From Rhizobacter koreensis (lineage in GTDB: Bacteria > Pseudomonadota > Gammaproteobacteria > Burkholderiales > Burkholderiaceae_C), in contig NZ_JABWMJ010000006.1 of assembly GCF_013366375.1 (NCBI RefSeq), forward strand, positions 62,001 through 126,000: a DNA stretch of 64,000 nucleotides, written 5' to 3'. Positions 8,928 through 17,105 of the stretch are shown piece after piece. Position 1 is the first letter of the stretch; each line of letters starts with the position of its first letter. The notes under the pieces are model-generated. The model made no database searches and had not been told where the DNA came from. It was given only the letters and a program-made list of their open reading frames with translations. The position numbers and the translations under genes are program-made.

Positions 8928-9563
8928 ATGCGAACCCATCCTTCCGACTGGCCTGAGCGCAGCCGCGACCTCGAAGCGCTGCTGGCACGGGTCGGGCTCG
9001 GCGATCGAGCCGCTTTCGCGTCGCTGTACCAGCGCACCAGCGGCCACCTGCTCGCATCGGTTCTGCGCATCAACCGCGACCGGGCGCAGGCCGAGGAGAT
9101 CCTGCAGGACGTCTACGTGAACGTCTGGCGCGCCGCGACGAGCTTCGACGCGACGCAAAGCCAGCCGCTCACGTGGCTGACCAGCATCGCGCGCAACCGC
9201 GCGATCGACAGCCTGCGCAAGCACCAGGCCCGCCCGCCGTCGGCGAGCACGATCGCCGGCAGCGCGCCTGCCGGTGACGAGGATGGAGAACCGTACGACG
9301 GCATCGCCGACGAGTCGCCGAGCCCGCTCGACCTGCTGAGTCGCGCGGCGGACGACCGATCGCTCGCGACCTGCATCGACCAGTTGTCGGGCGTGCAGCG
9401 GCAGAGCGTCGCGCTCGCGTTCTTCAACGGCCTGAGCCACGCCGAGGTCGCCGCGCACCTGAGCCAGCCGCTCGGTACCGTGAAGTCGTGGGTGCGGCGC
9501 GCGCTCGCGACGCTCAAGACCTGCCTCGAGGCCGCGCGTCAGCGCGACGGCGTCGCACCCTAG
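8928..9563 (+). CDS. ECF-type RNA polymerase sigma factor
   Basis: This is the second ECF sigma factor of the window, 211 residues. Region 2 reads LYQRTSGHLLASVLRINRDR, then AEEILQDVYVNVWRAATSFD and PLTWLTSIARNRAIDSLRKH. Region 4 reads LSHAEVAAHLSQPLGTVKSWVRRALATLKTCLEA. The start is ATG 8928, because upstream in-frame sequence does not look like protein. It is followed nine bases later by a RskA-like anti-sigma gene. Downstream, the copper-type receptor is convergent, so that receptor or the DUF4331/HupE operon could be the regulon (inference). Confidence 0.85.
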   Translation: MRTHPSDWPERSRDLEALLARVGLGDRAAFASLYQRTSGHLLASVLRINRDRAQAEEILQDVYVNVWRAATSFDATQSQPLTWLTSIARNRAIDSLRKHQARPPSASTIAGSAPAGDEDGEPYDGIADESPSPLDLLSRAADDRSLATCIDQLSGVQRQSVALAFFNGLSHAEVAAHLSQPLGTVKSWVRRALATLKTCLEAARQRDGVAP

Positions 9564-9571
9564 CGATCGCG

Positions 9572-10273
9572 ATGGACTACAGCCGCTTCGCCCGTGCGGA
9601 TGCGCTCGCCGCCGAGTACGTGCTGGGCACGCTGCGCGGCGGCGCGCGGCGCCGCTTCGAGGCGCTGCTGCCGAGTCATCCGGCGCTCCGTGATGCGGCC
9701 CTGCGCTGGCGCGAGCGCCTCTTGCCGCTGAGCGCGGCACTTCCGCCCGTCGAGCCCTCGCCCGCGGTCTGGCAACGCATCTCGGAACGCATCGATCGCG
9801 AGAGCAGGCCGGGTCTCGCCCCCGCACGCGGGGTCTTTGCACGCCTGGGCTTCTGGCGCGGTGCCGCCGGGCTCGCGAGCGTGCTCGCGGTCGCGCTCGC
9901 CGCGCTGCTCGCGAACCCGCGCGCCCTGCCCCCACCGGTGGTCGTGGTGCTCGCGCGCACCGACGCGCCGGCGCCGGGCATTCCCCCGGCGGCGGTGATC
10001 GCCAGCATCAGCGGCGATCGCGCGACGCTGGTCACCCGCGCACTGCTGCCGGTGACGCTGGCGCCCGACCGCTCGCTCGAGCTGTGGGCGGTGCCCGCCA
10101 GCGGAGCGCCGCGCTCGCTCGGCCTCATGCCGCCCGGCAGCGGCGTGCTGGCGCTGCGCGGCGATGCGCTCGCCGGCTCGCGCACCCTCGCCATCACCGT
10201 CGAGCCGGCCGGCGGCTCGCCGAGCGGCGCGCCCACCGGGCCGATCGTGTACGCCGGCGAGTTCACGCTGTAG
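9572..10273 (+). CDS. RskA-like membrane anti-sigma factor
   Basis: This 233-residue single-pass membrane protein belongs to the anti-sigma-K (RskA) family. The N-terminal cytoplasmic sigma-binding part contains the family motif ALAAEYVLGTLRGGARRRFEAL. One membrane span follows around residues 100-118 (AAGLASVLAVALAALLA). The periplasmic RskA domain has LELWAVPASGAPRSLGLMP and a C-terminal PIVYAGEFTL. It lies directly after its sigma factor. Regulated proteolysis of such factors in response to envelope conditions is the usual release mechanism. Confidence 0.8.
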   Translation: MDYSRFARADALAAEYVLGTLRGGARRRFEALLPSHPALRDAALRWRERLLPLSAALPPVEPSPAVWQRISERIDRESRPGLAPARGVFARLGFWRGAAGLASVLAVALAALLANPRALPPPVVVVLARTDAPAPGIPPAAVIASISGDRATLVTRALLPVTLAPDRSLELWAVPASGAPRSLGLMPPGSGVLALRGDALAGSRTLAITVEPAGGSPSGAPTGPIVYAGEFTL

Positions 10274-10360
10274 AGCGGCGCCGCCGGCATTGCGGAGCTC
10301 GACCCAGCGCCACGCACCCGACGCGGCTGATCGAAGCCGGCGAGCGACCCGATGCCCGGT

Positions 10361-12493
10361 TCAGTACCTCAGCCGGGCGCCCACGTACACCGAGCGCGGC
10401 GCGCCGGGGTTCAGGATCGCCGCATCGGCCGCGGCCACGTCGCGCACGCTGAAGAACGAGACGTAGTGCTTGTCCGCGAGGTTGCGCGCCTCGGCATAGA
10501 TCTCCCATTTCTCGGCGCCGAGGCCTGCGCGCAGGCCCCACAGGTGGTACGCATCGACCTTGTAGGTGTTGCTGAAGTCCGCCATCCGGCGCCCGATGAA
10601 GTCGAACGTCGGGCCGGCGAAGAACCCGCTCGAATGCCGGTACAGCGCCTCTCCGCGGATCGCGTAGCGCGGTGCCGCAGGCAGCCGGTTGTCTCCGTAG
10701 ACCGCGTCGTTCTTGAAGCGGAAACGGTTCAGCGTGAGGCTGACCAGCGGCTCGATGCGATGCGCGCCGGCCGAATCGAGCGCAAGGCTCGCGCCGACCA
10801 GCGCCTCGAGGCCCGCGTGGATCGTGCGGCCGACGTTGGTCGAGAGGCTCGTGCCCGGTGCGTTCGGGTCGTCGCGCGAAAGGATCTCGTCGCGCAGCCG
10901 CGCGTAGTACAGCGCGACGTCCCAGTGCCAGAGGTTGCGGCCCACGTTCTGGCGGCCGCGCGTGCCGACCTCGACCACGCTTCCGTGCATCGCGTTCAGG
11001 GTCGACCCGTCGCCGCGCACGTCGTCCTCCAGCTCGTAGAGCGTCGGCGGTTCGTACAGGCGGCTCAGGTTGGCGAACAGCTGCACGTTCGGAGTCAGCT
11101 GATGGATCACGCCGACGCGCGGATTGATCCGGTCGTAGTCGCCCTTCGGATTGCGCTCGGAGCCGTCGGCAACGGTCACGTTGCGCACCTCTCGGTTCGC
11201 GGACACCGCCTGCGCGCCGAAGACGACGGTCCAGCTCGGCGCGACCCGCCAGCGGTCCATCACGAACAGCTCGAGGCTGTCGGCGTGGTTGTCGACGCGT
11301 GTCGTCAAGGTGCGGTCGTCGTCCGGCACGTAGCCGAAGTTGCCACCCTTGACGCTGGTGCGGCCGTAGTTCAAGCCCGCCAGCAGATCGTGCGAACCGA
11401 CCCGGTGCTGATAGCGCAGCGTGGTGCCGATGTTGCGGAGCCTGGTATCGATCAGCAGGCTGAAGTACGGCGGCGCGAAGACGATCGGGTGGTAGAGCTG
11501 CTGCTCCTCGTACGACAGCCCCGCCGTGAGGCTGCTGTCCGGTCCGATCTTCCAGGTGGTCTTGTTGGCCAGCCGCCAGCTCTTCACGTTGAGCCGGTAG
11601 TTGCCGGCGACCGCCGCCGCCTCGGCCTGCCGAGGATCGGCGCGCCATTGATCGCGGCTCAGGACCCCCGGCAGCTGCTGGTCGTTGTCGATCGCGTTCG
11701 CGTAGAAGCGGGTCGTGACCGCATCGCCCAGCTGCCAGCCGGCATTGGCGTAGAGCCCCGCCCGCTCCTGACGCTGGTGCTCGCGGTAGCCGTCGCTCCG
11801 CTTGCCTTCGAGCGTGACGAGACCGTCGAAGTTGCCGCTGACATTGCCGAAGGTGACGCGGCCCTGTCGCTGTCGGTGGCTGCCGGCGTTGACGAGCACT
11901 TCGTTGGGCGCGCCGTCGCGCGCCGTCGGCGAGATGAAGTCGATGGCGCCGCCCAGCGTGCTCGCGCCGTAGGTGAGCGCGTTCGCGCCGCGCGCGACGA
12001 TGATGTACCGCGCGGTGAGCGGATCGACGTCGCGGTTGTGGTTGCTGCCGTCGGCGGCGGTCACCGGCAGGCCGTCCTGCAGCAGCTTGATGCCGTTGTT
12101 GTCGTAGTTGGTGGCGTCGAGGTTCGAGCCGCGACTCGACAGGAACGACGAGTCGCCGGTGGTGCCGCTCGCCGCCCACACCCCCGGCACGTAACGCAGC
12201 ATGTCGGTGAGGCTCGTGACGTTGCGCTGACGCAGCTCCTCGCCCTCCACCAGCGTCACCCCGCCAGGGGTCAGCGACTGCTCGGCAACGGCTTCCCCCC
12301 GCGCCGGATCGGTCTTGCCGACGACGACGACGGGTTGCAGCTGCGTCGCCTGCCCGCTTGCGCTCTGAGCGAATGCGCAGGGTGTCAGGACCGCCGCGGC
12401 GGTGGCGACGCAGCCGATGCGGATCAGATCGTGGTCTGCCTTGCGCGTGCGTGGCGCGCGCCCTGGTACGGGTCGGTGGGATCGAATGTTCAT
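10361..12493 (-). CDS. TonB-dependent receptor of a copper-type uptake locus
   Basis: This 710-residue outer-membrane receptor has a signal peptide (about residues 1-43, ending CAFAQ). The plug domain runs from a TonB-box region (LQPVVVVGKTDPARG) through GVTLVEGEELRQRNVTSLTDML and SRGSNLDATNYDNNGIKLL to ALTYGASTLGGAIDFISPTA. A barrel follows and ends VGARLRY. The start ATG has AAGGA upstream. The genes on its 5' side (copper-uptake-associated protein, DUF2946 proteins, PepSY protein) are characteristic partners of TonB-dependent copper receptors. Copper or a copper chelate is therefore the favoured substrate. The receptor sequence alone would not exclude an iron chelate. Confidence 0.8.
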   Translation of the reverse strand: MNIRSHRPVPGRAPRTRKADHDLIRIGCVATAAAVLTPCAFAQSASGQATQLQPVVVVGKTDPARGEAVAEQSLTPGGVTLVEGEELRQRNVTSLTDMLRYVPGVWAASGTTGDSSFLSSRGSNLDATNYDNNGIKLLQDGLPVTAADGSNHNRDVDPLTARYIIVARGANALTYGASTLGGAIDFISPTARDGAPNEVLVNAGSHRQRQGRVTFGNVSGNFDGLVTLEGKRSDGYREHQRQERAGLYANAGWQLGDAVTTRFYANAIDNDQQLPGVLSRDQWRADPRQAEAAAVAGNYRLNVKSWRLANKTTWKIGPDSSLTAGLSYEEQQLYHPIVFAPPYFSLLIDTRLRNIGTTLRYQHRVGSHDLLAGLNYGRTSVKGGNFGYVPDDDRTLTTRVDNHADSLELFVMDRWRVAPSWTVVFGAQAVSANREVRNVTVADGSERNPKGDYDRINPRVGVIHQLTPNVQLFANLSRLYEPPTLYELEDDVRGDGSTLNAMHGSVVEVGTRGRQNVGRNLWHWDVALYYARLRDEILSRDDPNAPGTSLSTNVGRTIHAGLEALVGASLALDSAGAHRIEPLVSLTLNRFRFKNDAVYGDNRLPAAPRYAIRGEALYRHSSGFFAGPTFDFIGRRMADFSNTYKVDAYHLWGLRAGLGAEKWEIYAEARNLADKHYVSFFSVRDVAAADAAILNPGAPRSVYVGARLRY

Positions 12494-12628
12494 GGGTTCC
12501 TTGGTTCTTGATGAAGTTGATGCGTCAGAGGCGAATGGTCCGGGGCACGTGGCAGCGTCGAACGTGAGCTGCGTACCGCGAACCCTGCCCAGATCGTGTG
12601 TTGGGTTGACTTCACGCCGCGCGGCGCA

Positions 12629-12657
12629 CCGGTGCAGTCGCCGAGCGACCGCACCGG
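12629..12657 (-). terminator. 13-bp hairpin between copper-associated gene and receptor gene
   Basis: CCGGTGCAGTCGC (12629-12641) pairs with GCGACCGCACCGG (12645-12657) around a 3-base loop, with a single G-U pair. It starts 16 bases past the stop of the copper-uptake-associated gene, in the direction of transcription. No T-run follows, so it could end transcription, stabilise the upstream mRNA 3' end, or set different levels for the two genes. Confidence 0.5.
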
Positions 12658-12672
12658 CGCAGCCATGCCGCG

Positions 12673-13158
12673 TCAGGGGCGAGGCGGGGACGCGGGCGCC
12701 GACCCGTGTGGCCGATGAGTTCCGGGGGAGTCCATGCGCACCATGCCGTCGAAGGTCGAGAACAGCGCCCGACGGCGCGGCTCTGTGGTGGCCTCGGCGG
12801 CCCGCAGGTCGCTGGCGAGCTGGCGCGCCACGGCGGCCGGAATACCGGTCGATTGCAGCGCGCGCGCTTGCTTGAGTCCGTCACCCCCGCACAGGATCAC
12901 GTTCCACCGCCCGCCCGCATCGCGGGCGAGCAACGCGCGACCGCCCCGGTCCCCCTGTGTCCAGGCCGCCACCGCGCGCTCGCCGACGACCACGATCGGA
13001 CCGGCTTCGAGTCGACGCTCGGGGCGGTCCCAGGTGCTCGCCATCACTCGGCGGATGGCAAGCTGATCGGCGGACTCTGCCGCCGGCGTGGTCGACGCCA
13101 GGGACAGCTGAAGCGCCACTGCCGCCAGCAAGGCCGTGGGTTTGAAACGTGAACTCAT
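12673..13158 (-). CDS. Copper-uptake-system-associated periplasmic protein
   Basis: This small exported protein has 161 residues: a signal peptide (about 1-28, MSSRFKPTALLAAVALQLSL to PAAA) and one compact domain. The family hallmark segments are visible: DQLAIRRVMASTWDRP, GPIVVVGERAVAAWTQGDRGGRALLAR and WNVILCGGDGLKQARAL. This type of protein accompanies TonB-dependent copper receptors in proteobacteria, and a role in periplasmic handling of the imported metal is presumed but unproven. The ATG has GGAG seven bases upstream. The C-terminal 20 residues are Pro/Arg-rich and look unconserved. It is oriented to be co-transcribed with the receptor. Confidence 0.7.
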   Translation of the reverse strand: MSSRFKPTALLAAVALQLSLASTTPAAESADQLAIRRVMASTWDRPERRLEAGPIVVVGERAVAAWTQGDRGGRALLARDAGGRWNVILCGGDGLKQARALQSTGIPAAVARQLASDLRAAEATTEPRRRALFSTFDGMVRMDSPGTHRPHGSAPASPPRP

Positions 13159-13517
13159 GAGCGAGCTCCGAACGCAATCGGCGTTGCCGGTGCGATGGTC
13201 CGTGACGTGCAGCATCCGTGCGGCAGTCGCGCAGCCGGAGCCTGGCAAGGCGAGCAGCCGGCGGCGACCGCACAACCGGCTTCGTCGTTCCGGCTTCAGG
13301 CCGTGCCGCTTACGCACCCACCCGCCCATGGCCGTTGCACGCCATCGCCCACACCTCGAGCGCGAGGCAGGATGGGCGACGTGCACGGCGCTCCGGGCAA
13401 GCATGACCGGCGCAGGCGGCGAGCGCCTGACGCAAGCAAATGCAGATTCGGAGCGCGAGCGGATGGCAGGCCGGTGGGCGCGCCGCGCCCAGCGCCGTTG
13501 CTGCTCGAGTAGGAGCG
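13159..13517. other. 359-base interval without a convincing gene
   Basis: It lies between the copper-uptake-associated gene and the DUF2946 gene, both on the minus strand. Open frames cross it on both strands, but none has a start with a ribosome site, a recognisable domain or codon use like its neighbours. It probably holds the promoter and leader of the copper-associated gene. Confidence 0.5.
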
Positions 13518-14000
13518 TCAGCCCCGGGCGGGCGGCGCGTGGCGGAGCCGGGCAGCCCAGCGGTCGACCGCATCGGGCCCTGGCTCGCCATCGGTCCACG
13601 TCGATGGCGCGGCGGCGAGCTGCGGCGCCAGGGCGTCGGCACAGGGCACGCCGCCACCGGCCAGGACCGCCAGCGCGCTGAGGACGCAGTGCTGGCCGCC
13701 GCCGGCATGGAGCTTCGAGCCCTCCTCACCGTCGCCGCTCGGGTCGGTCGTGCCCCCCGCGGCGGCATGCGCATCCGCATGGTGATGGTGCGTGTGCGCC
13801 GCATGGTGTTGCGCATCGGCGCCGGTTGCCGGCACATCGGGCGCCGGCAGCACGACGCCGTAGATCGAACAGATCTCGCCGACGCCGCGACCCTGCAAGG
13901 CTGCGGCGGCGCTCGCCAGCAGCGGCACCGCGCTGCCGAGCAGGAGCAACGCAACGGCCAGACGGACCGTCCAATGCTTCTGGCGACGCGAGAGGCGCAT
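13518..14000 (-). CDS. DUF2946 His-rich membrane-anchored protein (copy 1)
   Basis: This is a 160-residue member of the DUF2946 family. An N-terminal anchor (VRLAVALLLLGSAVPLLASA, about residues 13-32) precedes the family motif GEICSIYGVVLP. A His-rich metal-binding-like tract follows (HHAAHTHHHHADAHAA, about residues 65-80), then GGQHCVLSALAVLAGGG with the second conserved Cys. Family members are small exported proteins often found beside copper or iron receptors. The start at ATG 14000 avoids a long unconserved N-terminus. It is divergent from a paralogue at 14197. Confidence 0.7.
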   Translation of the reverse strand: MRLSRRQKHWTVRLAVALLLLGSAVPLLASAAAALQGRGVGEICSIYGVVLPAPDVPATGADAQHHAAHTHHHHADAHAAAGGTTDPSGDGEEGSKLHAGGGQHCVLSALAVLAGGGVPCADALAPQLAAAPSTWTDGEPGPDAVDRWAARLRHAPPARG

Positions 14001-14196
14001 CGAACGATTGTGGGGGACGGCCGCGCCGGCCGGCAAGCGCGCAACAACCCCAAGTGGTGAGGGTGTGCGCTACACGGAGCACCCGGCGCGACGAGACGAC
14101 GTACCTCATGCGGAAATGGTCGTACCGATCGCCCGCGCTCCGTGCGGGCGCGAGGCACTGCGCATGCGCTACAGAGCACGCAGGCAGAATGCCGCC

Positions 14197-14676
14197 ATGT
14201 CCGCGCGTTCCCGCTCTGCACGTCTTGCATGGTGGCTTGCCATCGGCGTGCTGCTGCTCAAGTCGGCCGTACCGATGGTTGCGGTCGGTGCGGCCCATCT
14301 GCGCGGCGTCGGGGTTGCAGCCGTGTGCCCGGTGTACGGCGTGGCCTTGCCAGCGGCGTTGTCCGGGGCTGGCGACCGCCACGGTTCGCACGATCGCACG
14401 ACGCACGGGCATGCGGCTCACGCCGACCACGTGGCCCACGACGGTGGCGCCAGCGGCGATCCGGACGAGGATGCACCCGCGCTCGCGCTGCACGACGGCG
14501 ATCACTGCGCGCTCACCGCGCTCGCGGCGCTGGCCACCGGTGCCGCCACCGGTCAGCCGTTCGCCGGCACGCAGCGCGGCGCCGGCCCGGCCGTCGTGCC
14601 GCGCGCGATCGTCAATGAGGACGCGAGTGCGGCGTGGATGGCGCGTCTCGAGCACGGTCCTCCCTTGCTGACCTGA
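14197..14676 (+). CDS. DUF2946 His-rich membrane-anchored protein (copy 2)
   Basis: This 159-residue paralogue has the same order as its divergent neighbour. It has an N-terminal anchor (AWWLAIGVLLLKSAVPMVAVGA), then GVAAVCPVYGVALP, a His-rich tract (HGSHDRTTHGHAAHADHVAH) and DGDHCALTALAALATG. The Cys and His placement matches copy 1 although the rest is diverged. ATG 14197 is chosen because the anchor then sits at the extreme N-terminus. It precedes the PepSY gene by 75 bases on the same strand, so the two may be co-transcribed. A periplasm-facing copper-binding or copper-passing role is inferred. Confidence 0.7.
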   Translation: MSARSRSARLAWWLAIGVLLLKSAVPMVAVGAAHLRGVGVAAVCPVYGVALPAALSGAGDRHGSHDRTTHGHAAHADHVAHDGGASGDPDEDAPALALHDGDHCALTALAALATGAATGQPFAGTQRGAGPAVVPRAIVNEDASAAWMARLEHGPPLLT

Positions 14677-14751
14677 CCGATTCGTCGGACGGGTCCGCGT
14701 GCGGGCTCGTCGCGGTGGCGCCCGAGGCGCCTCAGTCAGGACAGCTTCGCC

Positions 14752-16245
14752 ATGACACATCCTTCATCGGCCGGCGCTCTCGTGCGCGCCAGCCCGCCGC
14801 GCGTGCCGCACGCGAGCGCCAGCGCCGCGCCGCCATCGGCCCTGTACCGAGCCGTCTGGCGCTGGCACTTCTATGCCGGGCTCGTCTGCATGCCGTTCCT
14901 GTTCATGATGGCGGTGACCGGGGCGCTCTACCTGTTCCACGACGAGATCGAGTCGATCGTGTACCGCGACCTCCTCGTCGTCGGCCAGGACGCGTCGCCA
15001 GCACGCCCGGCGGAGCAACTGGTGGCAGCGGCACTCGCTGCCGAGCCCGGCCGGCTGACCCGCTACGTGCCGGCTCCGGCAGCGGGCCGCAGTGTCGAGG
15101 TGGGCGTGCGGCGCGCCGACTCGAGCGTGCTCGCGGTCTACGTCGACCCGCACACCGCACGCGTTCTCGGCAGCATCCGCGACGACCGCAGGCTGATGGA
15201 GGTCGTCAAGGGCGTGCACTCGCTCGCGATCGCGGGGCCGGTGGCGAACCACTGGATCGAGATCGTGGCCGGCTGGACCATCGTCCTCGTGGTCAGCGGA
15301 GCCTGCCTCTGGTGGCCGCGCGGACGCTCCGGCGGCGTGGTCGCGGTGCGTGCCGCACCCGCACAGCGGCTCTGGTGGCGTGACCTGCACGCGGTGACGG
15401 GCGCGGTCGCAGCGGTGGTCGTGCTGTTCCTGGCCGTCACCGGAATGCCGTGGTCCGCGTTCTGGGGCGAGCGCTTCGGACAACTCACCAACGCGCTCGG
15501 CGTCGGCCTGCCCGAGTACGTGTGGGTCAAGCGCCCGCAATCGCAGGTGCCGCTCTCGAGCCAGGGCGACGTGCCGTGGAGCATGCGTCAGGCAGCCGTC
15601 CCGCAATCGGCGCCGCTGCCGACGCACGCCGACGCGCATGCCGGCCATCATGCCGCGGGGCCGTCGCACGACGATGCACATGCGGCACACCACGGCGCTG
15701 CGCCGCCACCGGCGGCGCCCGGTGCGGCGATCGGCCTCGACGCGGCCCTCGCCGCGTTCGAGCGGCTCGGCCTGCAAGCAGGCTTTCGCGTCACGGTGCC
15801 GGCCGACGCGCGCGGCGTCTACACCGCGATGCGCTTCACCGACGATGTGCGGGACGCGCGCGTCGTCCACCTCGACCAGTACAGCGGCAAGGCGCTGATC
15901 GACATCGGCTACGCCGATTACGGTGTCGTCGGCAAGCTCACGGACTGGGGCGTCGGCGTGCACACCGGCAAGCAGTTCGGCCTGGTCAACCAGCTGGTGA
16001 TGCTGTTCGGCTGCATCGCTGTCGTCACGCTCGCGATCACCGCCGCGGTGATGTGGTGGAAGCGTCGCCCGCAGGGACGCCTCGCGGCACCGCAGCGCCG
16101 GCCGAACGAGCGCGCGGCCGCTGGCGCGGTTGCGATCGCGGTGCTGCTCGGACTCGTCTACCCGCTGCTCGGCGCGTCGATGCTCGTCGCCCTGCTCGTC
16201 GATGCGCTCGTGCCGCGACGCTGGCACGAGCGCTTCGGGCTCTGA
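14752..16245 (+). CDS. PepSY-domain transmembrane protein
   Basis: This 497-residue PepSY-associated membrane protein resembles the inner-membrane partners and putative reductases found next to metal receptors. The first span follows RAVWRWHFYAGLVCMPFLFM, the family's WHxxxG motif. Further spans lie around residues 180-200, 220-240, 415-435 and 465-490. The periplasmic region between spans 3 and 4 contains an inserted His-rich tract (HADAHAGHHAAGPSHDDAHAAHH, about residues 288-310). PepSY-like segments surround LDQYSGKALIDIGYADYG. AGGA lies upstream of the ATG. The His tract echoes the two DUF2946 proteins and supports a copper-handling role. It may reduce or translocate the metal (inference). 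Confidence 0.8.
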   Translation: MTHPSSAGALVRASPPRVPHASASAAPPSALYRAVWRWHFYAGLVCMPFLFMMAVTGALYLFHDEIESIVYRDLLVVGQDASPARPAEQLVAAALAAEPGRLTRYVPAPAAGRSVEVGVRRADSSVLAVYVDPHTARVLGSIRDDRRLMEVVKGVHSLAIAGPVANHWIEIVAGWTIVLVVSGACLWWPRGRSGGVVAVRAAPAQRLWWRDLHAVTGAVAAVVVLFLAVTGMPWSAFWGERFGQLTNALGVGLPEYVWVKRPQSQVPLSSQGDVPWSMRQAAVPQSAPLPTHADAHAGHHAAGPSHDDAHAAHHGAAPPPAAPGAAIGLDAALAAFERLGLQAGFRVTVPADARGVYTAMRFTDDVRDARVVHLDQYSGKALIDIGYADYGVVGKLTDWGVGVHTGKQFGLVNQLVMLFGCIAVVTLAITAAVMWWKRRPQGRLAAPQRRPNERAAAGAVAIAVLLGLVYPLLGASMLVALLVDALVPRRWHERFGL

Positions 16246-16300
16246 GGAAGCTGGCGGCGGAACCCGGCACTGCCGGCGGGGCTGGACGCGCCTGAATGCA

Positions 16301-16324
16301 GCGCGGCGCCCGAAGGCGCCGCGC
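16301..16324 (-). terminator. 10-bp hairpin with UUCG tetraloop
   Basis: This is a perfect inverted repeat, GCGCGGCGCC (16301-16310) and GGCGCCGCGC (16315-16324), with CGAA between. Read on the minus strand the loop is TTCG closed by a C-G pair, the classic ultra-stable cUUCGg tetraloop. It lies between the convergent PepSY gene and the haem-oxygenase-fold gene. It most likely ends the minus-strand transcript and may serve both. Confidence 0.65.
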
Positions 16325-16412
16325 GAACCGCTGGCATCGATGCGACAGCCGGCCGGTCGACGAGCGGGCTGACTGCCCCGCGCCGTGCAGCGGCCGCGGA
16401 GCGTCGCAAACG

Positions 16413-17105
16413 TCAGGCCGCCTTGGCCAGTTCCGGCGTCGCGACGGTCTCGCCGTCGAGCGAGTCGGCGAGCATCTGCGCGTAGTACATGATCGAGAAG
16501 CGGCGCACGGCAAGGATCGCCTCGCGCGTGCTCTCGTCGGCGTCGAGGCGATCCATCAGGCGCTTGACTTCGGCGACGTGTTCGACGTCGAAGCCGCCGT
16601 GCGCGCGCAGGAAGGTCACCTGGTTGGACCGATAGCCGTAGAGCGGGCTGGTCAGCAGGTCGGCGTACTTCGACGCGTAGGTCGCGCCCACGCCTTCGGT
16701 CGTCAGCAGATAGCCGAGCAGCGCCACCGGATTCGTTTCGGCGACGTGATAGCACTGGGTGATGAGGCCCCACGCGCCGCGACGCGGGTGCGCCTTCAGG
16801 AACGTGTCGGGGTTCTCGCCGAGGCCTTCGATGTCGGTGATGCAGAGCAGGTCGTGGTTGTGCTCTTCGATCGCCTGGTCGAGGAACCAGCCGCGCAGCT
16901 GGCGCTGGCTGTCCGGCACGTGCGAGGCGGCGCGCGCCATGATCGACGTGGTGTGGCGAATCAGGTGGAAGGTCTCGCGCAGATAGGCGAGATACGCAGT
17001 CCGGCTGAAGGTGCCGTTCTGCAAGGCGACGAACACCGGATGGGCTTCGAACGCCTTGCGATAGTCCTCGGCGGACGATTCGAGCACGTGGTCGGAAAGT
17101 TTCAT
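16413..17105 (-). CDS. Haem-oxygenase-fold (TenA/PqqC-like) iron-containing redox enzyme
   Basis: This 230-residue all-helical protein belongs to the haem-oxygenase-like superfamily with the dinuclear-iron type pattern. Candidate metal ligands are Glu44 and His47 (YLRETFHLIRH), Glu81/His84 (AIEEHNHDLLCITDIEGLG) and the C-terminal His169/His176 segment (RAHGGFDVEHVAEVKRLMD). Characterised relatives oxidise small amines, fatty acids or amino acids using oxygen. The substrate here is unknown. It starts at ATG 17105, downstream of a short hairpin (17130-17145). It is convergent with the copper block, so a link to metal uptake is only positional. A TenA thiaminase function is less likely given the E-x2-H spacing. 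Confidence 0.7.
   Translation of the reverse strand: MKLSDHVLESSAEDYRKAFEAHPVFVALQNGTFSRTAYLAYLRETFHLIRHTTSIMARAASHVPDSQRQLRGWFLDQAIEEHNHDLLCITDIEGLGENPDTFLKAHPRRGAWGLITQCYHVAETNPVALLGYLLTTEGVGATYASKYADLLTSPLYGYRSNQVTFLRAHGGFDVEHVAEVKRLMDRLDADESTREAILAVRRFSIMYYAQMLADSLDGETVATPELAKAA

Noticed and set aside
12494..12672. Cobalamin riboswitch in the receptor leader
   Set aside because: No B12-box-like sequence or multi-stem arrangement is seen; only the single 13-bp hairpin is present.
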